Source: Luscinia megarhynchos (Eukaryota > Chordata > Aves > Passeriformes > Turdidae). Taken from it: a stretch of DNA of 64,000 bases. A program made the position numbers and the translations under genes. The stretch is from NCBI GenBank assembly GCA_034336665.1, contig CM067592.1, positions 50,113,783 through 50,177,782 of the forward strand, in the 5' to 3' direction. Position 1 is the first letter of the stretch; every line of letters begins with the position of its first letter. This document shows, piece by piece, positions 41,901 to 47,699 of the stretch. Below the pieces are notes generated by a model. The model saw only the letters and a list, made by a program, of their open reading frames with translations, did not search any database and had not been told where the DNA came from.

Positions 41901-44900
41901 CTGTCCCTGTCCCCACAGAGCAAGGATCAGTGCCTGCCCCTCCTGCTCCCTCACAAGAAGCTGTGACTGCAGTGAGGTCTCCCCTCAGTCTCCTCCAGGC
42001 TGAGCAGACCAAGTGCCCTCAGCCACTGCTCACACGGCTTCCCCTCCAGACCCTTCACACCCTCATGGCCTCCTCTGGACACTCTCTGACAGCTCAGTGC
42101 CTTTTTGTGCTGTGGCACCCAGAGCTGCCCCAGCACTGGAGGTGAGGCTGCCCCAGCTCAGAGCAGAGCAGGACAATCCCCTCCCTTGCCCAGCTGTGAT
42201 GCTGTGCCTGATGCTCCCCAGGGCACTCTTGGCTCTCCTGGTGCCAGGGCACTGCTGGCTCATGGTCAACTTCAACCAGGATCCCCAGGTCCATTTCCTG
42301 CACTCATTTCTGCTTCCAGCCTCTTCTTTCCCAGGCTGTCTTTTCATCCTGGGTTGTCCCATCCCAGGAGCAGAATGTAACACTTCTCCTTAAATAGGAA
42401 GCTGGTGATCATCCAGTCCTCAAATTTCTCAAGGTCTCTTAGCAGGCCCTTTCTGCTTGTGAGGAATTTAGTAGCATCAGCAGACTTAGTATCCCTTCCA
42501 GCCCTGTGTCCAAGCCATTTATGAAGCTGTTGAAGAGCACAGGGCTGAGGATGGAGCCCTGTGGAACCCCACCAGTGACAGGTCACAGTCTGGTGTCACG
42601 CCATTCACTGCAACCCTTTGTGCCTGAGCCCTGAGCCAGCTGCTCACCCGTCCCATGATGTGTTTATCTAGCTCTGAGCTGGACAGTTTGTCCAGAAGGA
42701 TCCTGGGAGAGGCAGTATCAAAGGCCTTACTGAAATCCAAGAGGATTACGTCAACTGCCTTCCCTTGATCACCAGGGAGATCTTACAATGACTTCACCTG
42801 TTCTTTGAGTACTGTGGGATGAATCCCATCACATACTATAGATTTACAGGGATCAAATAAGAGCAGCAAATTCCACATAAATTCAGGGTTTAGTGGCAGC
42901 TTATCATTCTCACAGTCATGGTTGTCCAGGTCTAGGACCCCAAGAACCCATCAGCAGTTTTTAAAGCATAGTGCAGGAAGCTTAGGACAATGCCTAGTGG
43001 GAGCCATTGCCCAATGACAAATATTACCAAATATCTGCCCAATAACAAAAGGTACTGAACAGTCTGTCCCACTTCAGGCATTCTCAGTGGAGGGGAGGAT
43101 GAAGCAAGAAATGATTAGAGGGAGTAAATCTTATGTAAAAATAAGAATGAAATACAACATTTTTCTTATGTAAGGTAATTCCATACTTGAGCCATTGCCC
43201 TAGCCTTCTTTTGTTTCTGGCTTTCTTTGCTCAGCAGGCACAACTGTGCCTTGGGATATGAAGGAATAGGACTTATTTGTTTCTTTATTTCCTTTAATTT
43301 TTTTTATTGTAGGCAGCATACTTTAGTGAATCTATGTGTAATGTCAAAGGTTAACACAGTTGCATTGTTGTGTTAAGATATGGTGGTGTCGGGAGTACCC
43401 AAGGAGAATGGGATCCTTCATGCTGGTGAGATTGCAAGCATGGCTTTAGACCTTCTGGATGTCTGCAAGACTTTTAAGATCCCTCACAAGCCCAGTACCC
43501 TCCTAAAGATAAGAGCAGGAATACATTCAGGTATGTTGAGATGGCTAAAAAAGTCTTCCTCTGGCCTTGCAAATGCCTCTGTAGTGGCCATTTCCTCTCC
43601 ATTAAAAATGATATGCAGTGGAACAAACATAGAGGTCATCCCAACAGAACAATTTATTGGATACATGAGATATTGGTACCCAGTTTTGAATACAACATTG
43701 GAAACATCCCACAGCCCCCGTGCCTTTGCTGATGTTAGAACTGCCATTCTGTATCCCTTACTTTTCCCTGTCAGCTGTTCTCAAAACAGTGGGTTGTTTC
43801 TTGACATTCTGATCTAGCCTTTACTCTCAGACTCTTAGATCCCTGATTTAATCTGATGTATGATTGCAATTCTTTCTTGATAGACAGAGTTGGGCACGTC
43901 CTGTGCAGCCCAACTAACTAATTAGCATATGTTGTCTTAACAAAAAATCATATATTCTACATCTTGAATCACTTGTAAGAGAGATTTGTAACCCATGTAA
44001 AGACAATACTGACACTCAGACTTTATCTGGTTAACAAATTAGATTTAAGATAGGGTGGGAAGCAGCCACAAGGTGCATAACTGATTATGTGATTTAAAAA
44101 CAAAAAATGCCTTGTTTTCTATTTCTTAACAGGAGCAGTTGTAGCTGGAGTTGTTGGAACCAAAATGCCACGGTACTGTTTATTTGGAGATACTGTGAAC
44201 ACAGCGTCCAGGATGGAATCTACCAGTGAAGGTAATAAGGAGCAAACTGCAGGTGGGATTTTAATCATCCCTGAATTAGTTCTTTTAAAATGTTGGGATG
44301 AGTCTTGAGACCTGACCTATTCAAATCATTCTGAATCTAGTAAATAGGTTCTTGATTTCTGAGTCCAGTCTGCCTAGGGACAAATTATTTGCGTGATATT
44401 CTGTACAACCACTTTTGTAACCAGACCCCCTTATTTCTCAAGTCTCAGAAAGGGATTTTTGTGGCTTTGAAGTTCTCTACAGCAAAAAAAGGGTAGGTAT
44501 AAAACAAAATGAGAGACAAGTGGTTATGTTCACTATTTCTATTGGTTCCTGGCACCCAGGTGGATTTATGGTAAAAATATTTTAATTACTCCTCTTTTAT
44601 TGCTGATAATTTTCTCTAATGGAGAGCATAAGAAACAGTAGGACACCATGGGAGCTGTGTCTGTGTTTAAGCAGTATAGAAACTGATGTATGTGTCCTCT
44701 AGAAAACAGTTTAAACAGAAATGTTGTGGAGGTATTCTCACCACTTCTTCCTAAGAGATAACAGAGCTCCAAGTTTACTTAGCAAGCTTCATCTTTAGCC
44801 AGTATGAACATTTGGAATGCCAGATTCTGAAATACTTTAGCTGATCTAGAAGAACAGAAAGGAAAAAAAAAAAAGACTGAGTGATTCAACGTCACAGAAC

Positions 44901-47122
44901 AGTGATATCTTGTTTCTTTTCCTTCATGAAACGAAGCTGAGTCGTTTTATGGCTCATATTGCAATGCATTATAAATTAAATAGGCACACACAAAATTCTT
45001 CAGGTTTGATCCGTGGTAAAAAACAATGCTTTCAACGTCTATCATGATCCACTAGAAACAAGGCAGAAAGGCAGGGGAATGGTCCTAAATGATGGATTTG
45101 AAATTTTTGAAAGGATTTGAGAATCGCAAGCATCCATTCCTTCTCACCATTTTTATTTTTCCAAAGCAAATGCTAACCTGGATGGAACAGCTATAACTTC
45201 ATTTTCTTTCTGTCAGTCTCCCAAATAACTCCTTTCATGCTCCTTGTGTCATCTTTTCTGAACTCCTTTAAAACTAATACCTCCAAAATGTGCTTCCATC
45301 ATTCATAAGTTATCTTTTGTTCTGTATGCCAGTCTCTTTCTCAGATGGTGCATCAACCCTATAGACTTTGAGGTGAAGAAGAACATTTATCTTTCAAGCC
45401 TTTATTTTCTCTCCCTCTTTTTTGGCTACATACATCTGAGGACCTCAAATTACTTTACCAAGTTTTAACTCTAAGATGATTGCTTTAAAATAAATTGATT
45501 ACTAGCAATGTGCATTTAAAAATGCTGTCACCAGGAATCGGAGTGCTAGTGTCTTTTTATCAAGCGAGATGACAAGTTGAAATATAATGTATCTACTGGA
45601 AAGGATATTCCTGAGATATGTATCTACATATGTTGAAACTACAGGCAGTGTTTAAACAAATAAAAGTGGACATTATATAACTGTCCTTTTCTAATTTAAC
45701 AAAAATCAGTTAGACAGTCTTAGCCAGTCCTGCTATCATCTGGGATGTTTTTTAAACAAAGAAGCGTAATGATTGGCTCTGTGTCACAGAACATTACAGG
45801 TGAAAAAACCTAGTAAATTTTTTAAAATTTTGGTGAATATAATTTCTTCCCACTGTCTTAATTTACAGGTTTCATTCTGGAGTCTGAGCAAGGCTGGCTA
45901 TTTCTTTAATGTTTAGACTTTGCTGAAAACTAAATGTGCTGAGAAAGCACTGGCTCTTTATTGACTTGGAGGTAGAACTGTGTATAGTTTTCTTCACCAG
46001 ATGAAAAGGATACTCATCAGTAGCACAGATAGACAGCTGCAGAGGTTGCAAAAATATTAGATGCATAAAGTGAAAAGTAGTGTTTGTTGACAGACCCATA
46101 TTTGTCCTGAGATGCTCTCACAAATAGGCCAGGATACTGGAGTTTGTGTGCAAACATTTTGAATAACAAATAACAAAGAAGGAAAATAAAGACTTGAAAA
46201 AAATACCCAAGGGGGAGTTTATTAATGAACTTGAAATTTTTGACACATTATGAGGGATGGATCTCTCTTATATGTATGAATTGTTTGCTAATATGATATT
46301 TCTCTGTCTTTCCAGCTCTTAAAATACAGTGCAGTTCAAGTGCATACCAGCTGTTGGAGCAGATTGGAGAGTATGTGTTAGTATACCGTGGGAATTTACA
46401 AGTCAAGGTGTGTATGCAACATTTATACTCAGCTTTTCAGAGAGAAGAGTGTGAAAATACTCTGGAGTCCCTGAGTTTTAACCCATGCAGTCCCCTATAT
46501 CTTTTAGTCCTCTGTATCTCACAGTGCTCTGGTTAGACTAATTCCCATACTTGAAGAGAGCGTGTTCAGATTTTAAGCCAGGACTAATTCCATGGACTTG
46601 TTGATGGGACAAACCTGGTAGGTCAGAGATGAAGGACTCAGTCAAGCCTGGAAGTCTTCCATGGCACATTCACTGTCACAACTGCTTGAAATCAAAAAAA
46701 GGTCCTTCAGAGACATCACAAATCATCATGAGTTCCACAAGAGAATTATCATATTTGCAGATCCAGTTTTGGATGGGACTTCAAAGAATTGTTTTTAATT
46801 GATATTCTGCTATTATCTTTTATGGAAAAGTTTTATGCCTCATTTTTTCTCTATGTAAAGTGGCTGAAATGCACATGTTTCTCCTTTTGGGACTTGTTTT
46901 GAGTTGTAATAACAAAGCTATTTCATAAATGACAGATAGTATTATAACCCTGTGACTAATATTCTTCCTTAGGGGAAAGGAGACATGGTCACATACTGGC
47001 TTGAAGGTAAAAAAGCCTCTGTCACCCAGAAGGCAGTCACCAGCACTCCTGGGACTCCTCAAGATGCCAACAGAGTTTCATATAGTCCCGTACTAGGTGT
47101 TCTTCCCGGTGATCCTCTCTGA
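14902..47122 (+). CDS. Orphan membrane receptor guanylate cyclase, 22 exons seen, N-terminus not found
   Basis: The spliced frame encodes 833 residues and ends at a TGA at 47120-47122. Residue numbers in all exon entries count from the first base of the exon at 14902. Order: cysteine-rich ectodomain (1 to about 216), transmembrane helix (about 218-238), juxtamembrane stretch (239-309), kinase-homology domain (about 303-550), signalling-helix linker (about 556-604), class III guanylate cyclase domain (about 610-795) and tail (796-833). By family it should convert GTP to cGMP at the cytoplasmic face of a membrane in response to a ligand. All 21 introns are GT-AG, every junction keeps phase, and no exon has a stop or frameshift, so the gene looks intact rather than decayed. 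The ectodomain has none of the natriuretic-receptor ligand-binding fold I would expect, and no ligand can be named. The start codon and signal peptide lie upstream and were not recognised. Identity as a receptor guanylate cyclase is very secure; orthology is not established. Confidence 0.93.
15470..15605 (+). mobile_element. CR1 LINE 3'-end fragment in first intron
   Basis: GGGGATTTTCAAAACCTGACTAGACACAGG, the GATGACCCTGCCTTGAGCA block, TTGGACTGAATGGTTTCTA and a final TTTTGTGATC follow the order of avian CR1 3' ends. It is 5'-truncated, as most CR1 copies are, and moderately diverged. Confidence 0.75.
17268..17492 (+). mobile_element. CR1 LINE 3'-end fragment upstream of exon 2
   Basis: It contains GCAACAGGCTGCCCAGAGAAG, GTGTTCAAAGCCAGGTT, the GGCAGGGGAGGAGGAACTGG block and the terminal GTACCTTCCAACCCAAACCA followed by CTATGATCCTATGA, the diagnostic CR1 tail. 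It lies about 110 bases before the exon 2 acceptor, so it forms most of the intron end without disrupting the splice site. Confidence 0.9.
17604..17736 (+). CDS. Cyclase exon 2: ectodomain beta-rich segment
   Basis: Encodes residues 33-77. It contains [14 protein letters not shown], then a strand-like stretch [13 protein letters not shown] with an N-glycosylation sequon at Asn53. It has no cysteines. The acceptor is TTTCTAG and the donor CACAG|GTATTA. It starts with two bases that complete exon 1's last codon and ends in phase 2. The strand-like pattern suggests a beta-sandwich module, but I cannot assign a named domain. Confidence 0.87.
18931..18980 (+). repeat. Small local duplication
   Basis: TGAAGTTATTGAATAAAA occurs twice (18931-18948 and 18963-18980), with a partial third copy between them. 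It is intronic. Confidence 0.8.
19409..19532 (+). CDS. Cyclase exon 3: cysteine-rich ectodomain segment
   Basis: Encodes residues 77-118. It opens with a sequon at Asn78 (NVT) and holds five cysteines: 86, 91, the adjacent pair 103-104, and 113, in [11 protein letters not shown] and [13 protein letters not shown]. The acceptor is TTGCTTAG and the donor ATG|GTTAGT. It ends on a whole codon, in phase with exon 4. The spacing implies a small disulfide-bonded module. No known extracellular domain was recognised. Confidence 0.87.
21439..21543 (+). CDS. Cyclase exon 4: ectodomain segment with GPWIPDDG motif
   Basis: Encodes residues 119-153, starting [19 protein letters not shown], with one cysteine (124) and a sequon at Asn149 (NWT). 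Two AG acceptors lie close together. The one just before 21439 gives phase 0, matching exon 3 and avoiding a stop. The alternative seven bases later shifts frame and soon stops. The donor is AAG|GTAAAG. The exon is a whole number of codons (35). Confidence 0.84.
21728..21747 (+). repeat. TTAG microsatellite
   Basis: About four and a half copies of the tetramer TTAG/TAGT in the intron between exons 4 and 5. Short and unremarkable. Confidence 0.7.
21871..21973 (+). CDS. Cyclase exon 5: ectodomain beta-strand segment
   Basis: Encodes residues 154-188. The pattern [22 protein letters not shown], spanning the exon 4/5 junction, resembles the last strands of an extracellular beta-sandwich, ending in an IAHIR turn. 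The acceptor is TTTCACAG. Two donors are possible: TAG|GTATGA (exon end 21973) matches the phase of exon 6, whereas the GT at 21970 would not. The exon ends one base into a valine codon. Confidence 0.85.
23541..23686 (+). CDS. Cyclase exon 6: juxtamembrane Cys module and transmembrane helix
   Basis: Encodes residues 188-236. Six cysteines at 189, 194, 200, 203, 207 and 210 sit in [20 protein letters not shown], a compact motif seen in varied extracellular proteins. It lies directly outside the membrane. After LSLDVR come about 20 hydrophobic residues (I218 to F238, running into exon 7), the only membrane span in the product. The acceptor is TTCTAATCAG and the donor ATT|GTAAGT. The exon ends on a whole codon. 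Confidence 0.93.
26269..26341 (+). CDS. Cyclase exon 7: start of cytoplasmic region
   Basis: Encodes residues 237-261: the inner edge of the membrane helix (WF), a basic stop-transfer stretch (QYQKQK), then [11 protein letters not shown]. This W...I.DF pattern follows the membrane helix in receptor guanylate cyclases. The acceptor is TTTTGTAG and the donor CAAG|GTTAGT. It ends one base into an aspartate codon completed by exon 8. Confidence 0.9.
28552..28699 (+). CDS. Cyclase exon 8: juxtamembrane linker into kinase-homology domain
   Basis: Encodes residues 261-310. Most is a low-complexity linker rich in Ser, Ala, Thr and Pro (about 264-296); it ends [12 protein letters not shown], leading into the first strand of the kinase-homology domain. 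The exon was placed by phase: it must take one base from exon 7 and leave two for exon 9, and the acceptor CCCATTTAG and donor AGATA|GTAAGT do exactly that. The 5' boundary is less certain than the 3' one because the linker is not a conserved sequence. Confidence 0.82.
30117..30203 (+). CDS. Cyclase exon 9: kinase-homology domain, ATP-site lysine
   Basis: Encodes residues 310-339. It carries [10 protein letters not shown] with the strand-3 lysine (K318) retained, and a following helix with Glu334 as the likely helix-C glutamate. No glycine-rich loop is visible in the preceding exon, as is common in the kinase-homology domains of receptor cyclases. The acceptor is GTTTCAG and the donor GAG|GTAAGA. 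Confidence 0.93.
30475..30618 (+). CDS. Cyclase exon 10: kinase-homology domain, hinge
   Basis: Encodes residues 339-387. It contains [15 protein letters not shown] and the hinge motif [13 protein letters not shown], the counterpart of TEYCPRGSLQD in natriuretic-peptide receptor cyclases. It ends with NWGFR, the helix D to E region. The acceptor is GATTTTCACAG and the donor TTCAG|GTAAAA. It is separated from exon 9 by an intron of only 271 bases. Confidence 0.95.
30632..30649 (+). repeat. GGGA microsatellite
   Basis: Four copies of GGAG/GGGA start 14 bases downstream of the exon 10 donor. G-rich runs just inside an intron can act as splicing enhancers; whether this one does is unknown. Confidence 0.7.
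31329..31450 (+). CDS. Cyclase exon 11: degenerate kinase catalytic loop
   Basis: Encodes residues 387-428. It contains [19 protein letters not shown] followed by RLKSNNC. The HRDLKxxN catalytic loop of active kinases reads HGRLKSNN here (408-415): the proton-accepting aspartate is replaced by Arg410, while Asn415 is kept. This is the usual state of the receptor-cyclase pseudokinase. The acceptor is GACTTTCAG and the donor GCAG|GTAAAG. Confidence 0.95.
33099..33234 (+). CDS. Cyclase exon 12: kinase-homology domain, DYG and APE motifs
   Basis: Encodes residues 428-473. It has DYG (428-430) in place of DFG, as in other receptor cyclases, then a Ser/Gln-rich activation-loop region. TAPEKH carries the APE motif at 454-456, followed by SDVYS. 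The acceptor is CCATTTTAG and the donor TACAG|GTAGCT, which is weaker than most in this gene. Confidence 0.94.
36081..36129 (+). CDS. Cyclase exon 13: kinase-homology domain helix F
   Basis: A 49-base exon encoding residues 473-489, [17 protein letters not shown], the counterpart of the SFGIILQEI helix in natriuretic receptors. The acceptor is TTATTCTGCAG and the donor GCA|GTAAGT. It lies 2.85 kb from exon 12 and ends on a whole codon. Confidence 0.93.
37071..37175 (+). CDS. Cyclase exon 14: kinase-homology domain C-lobe
   Basis: Encodes residues 490-524, including [20 protein letters not shown] and ending TDYIE, which runs directly into LIERC of exon 15. The acceptor is TTTTCTCTAG and the donor GAG|GTGAGT. 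It is a whole number of codons (35) with phase 0 at both ends, so skipping it would not break the frame. Confidence 0.92.
38122..38235 (+). CDS. Cyclase exon 15: end of kinase-homology domain
   Basis: Encodes residues 525-562. [20 protein letters not shown] matches the final helices of kinase folds (subdomain XI, with the conserved R.P.F pattern). [15 protein letters not shown] then starts the linker helix. The acceptor is TCTTCTGCAG and the donor CTG|GTAAAT. It is in phase 0 at both ends (38 codons). Confidence 0.95.
39070..39163 (+). CDS. Cyclase exon 16: signalling-helix coiled-coil linker
   Basis: Encodes residues 563-594: [20 protein letters not shown] then [12 protein letters not shown]. 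This is the coiled-coil dimerisation linker between the kinase-homology and cyclase domains, with the family hallmark (L.E.LV.ERT..L..EK...D.LL). The acceptor is TTATTTAG and the donor TATA|GTAAGT. The upstream polypyrimidine tract is weak. Confidence 0.95.
39590..39602 (+). repeat. Poly-A run
   Basis: A homopolymer run of A in the intron between exons 16 and 17. No adjoining retroposed sequence was recognised. Confidence 0.7.
39969..40056 (+). CDS. Cyclase exon 17: entry to the cyclase domain
   Basis: Encodes residues 594-623. [15 protein letters not shown] is the conserved hinge (LP..VA..L..G) before the cyclase fold, and SATIFFS starts its first strand. The acceptor is TCTACAACAG and the donor TTCAG|GTAAAT. 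Confidence 0.96.
40789..40928 (+). CDS. Cyclase exon 18: metal site and guanine-recognition glutamate
   Basis: Encodes residues 623-670. [10 protein letters not shown] carries the first metal-binding aspartate (D624). [10 protein letters not shown] carries the guanine-selecting glutamate (E664) and the second metal aspartate (D668). All are in the state expected for an active guanylyl cyclase. The acceptor is TTTTAACAG and the donor GCCT|GTAAGT; the tyrosine codon after GDA is split and completed 2.4 kb downstream. Confidence 0.97.
41635..42785 (-). mobile_element. CR1 LINE copy, antisense in cyclase intron 18
   Basis: Read on the minus strand this is a CR1 copy of about 1.15 kb. It holds the end of its reverse-transcriptase frame (ending near 42100, with frames such as 42519-42740 starting [20 protein letters not shown]), followed by a 3' UTR and the usual end motifs at 41640-41700. 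The frame is broken by stops and is 5'-truncated, so it is inactive. It sits in the 2.4 kb intron between exons 18 and 19 and explains that intron's locally high GC content. Confidence 0.92.
43378..43530 (+). CDS. Cyclase exon 19: cyclase domain core
   Basis: Encodes residues 670-721: [20 protein letters not shown], a helix, then [10 protein letters not shown]. The segment MVVSGVP matches MVVSGLP of known receptor cyclases. The acceptor TTGTGTTAAG has an unusually poor pyrimidine tract, but it is the only AG giving the right frame and a complete GDAY motif. The donor is TCAG|GTATGT. Confidence 0.93.
44133..44231 (+). CDS. Cyclase exon 20: catalytic residues
   Basis: Encodes residues 721-754. 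[20 protein letters not shown] contains the guanine-binding cysteine (C736). VNTASRMES carries the transition-state asparagine and arginine (N743, R747). All match catalytically active receptor guanylyl cyclases. The acceptor is ATTTCTTAACAG and the donor GAAG|GTAATA. Confidence 0.97.
46316..46407 (+). CDS. Cyclase exon 21: cyclase domain, late strands
   Basis: Encodes residues 754-784: [20 protein letters not shown], then [11 protein letters not shown], matching the EALKIH and ELRGDVEMKGKG region of family members. The acceptor is CTGTCTTTCCAG and the donor AAG|GTGTGT. It ends on a whole codon. Confidence 0.95.
46973..47122 (+). CDS. Cyclase exon 22: end of domain, C-terminal tail and stop
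   Basis: Encodes residues 785-833 and the TGA stop. [13 protein letters not shown] closes the cyclase fold (compare GKGKVRTYWLLG). It is followed by a tail of about 36 residues rich in Ser, Thr and Pro, ending VLPGDPL, which is longer than the bare end of the catalytic domain and has no recognised motif. The acceptor is ATTCTTCCTTAG. Confidence 0.95.
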   Translation, partial: GKGDMVTYWLEGKKASVTQKAVTSTPGTPQDANRVSYSPVLGVLPGDPL

Positions 47123-47689
47123 AGTCCTGCGTCCCAGTCACTCATTAGCTCCAGTATCCCTTCTGCCTTCAGTCTCTTAGGTCATCCTGCTGAATTAGAA
47201 AAGAGATAATACACCCCTTTGGCCTTGTGAGTGTATTAGCTCAGGCTCTATTTACCAGTGTTCCTCCCAGCAGTGGCTCTGAAAATATAGAAAAAGCAAA
47301 AAACCCATCTTATGGAGTAATATGTAGAAATGGCCCAGCAGCTACCAGAGCAGAAGGTAGTTCCCAGTGTTGCTTCTTGACTTGATTTTGATGGGAAATC
47401 CTCAGCCAACAGCCACCATGACTTCAAAATTAGCTGGTTGGACATTCCAGCCTGTGAGGTGTTCCCCCAGGAAAGGAGACAGCGTAGTGTTACTGTTTAG
47501 TGATATCATAAACCCTGGGGTGTGGCTGGTTTTGTGCTGTGAAAGGGAAAGGAGGTGTGTATTGTGTGAGGAAGTAAGATCCATCAAAAGAAGAGAATGG
47601 AGCAGAGAAATTATAGCGGATACAAGTTGAAACAAGAATTTGTACTCCTACTTCCATTTCATCCTCACTGTCTGGAGCATAGAAAGAAG

Positions 47690-47695
47690 AATAAA
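47690..47695 (+). terminator. Candidate poly(A) signal of the cyclase gene
   Basis: An AATAAA hexamer lies about 570 bases past the stop codon and is followed within 20 bases by a GT/T-rich stretch (CTAGTTTGTTTCC), as a cleavage region should be. It is the first canonical hexamer I noticed downstream of the stop. The actual 3' end is not proven. Confidence 0.45.
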
Positions 47696-47699
47696 GAAA

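Larger units (their letters stand above)
14999..46972 (+). other. Introns of the cyclase gene
   Basis: The 21 introns range from 271 bases (before exon 10) to about 2.85 kb (before exon 13); most are 0.6-2.6 kb. They are AT-rich and mostly unique-looking. Recognisable contents are CR1 pieces near 15470-15605 and 17268-17492 in the first intron, a 1.15 kb antisense CR1 at 41635-42785, and short simple repeats listed separately. No RNA gene and no nested gene could be supported in them. Open frames inside the introns look like chance frames in AT-rich DNA or overlap CR1. Confidence 0.8.

Noticed and set aside
42013..42393. 126-codon and neighbouring frames on both strands
   Set aside because: They all fall inside the antisense CR1 copy.
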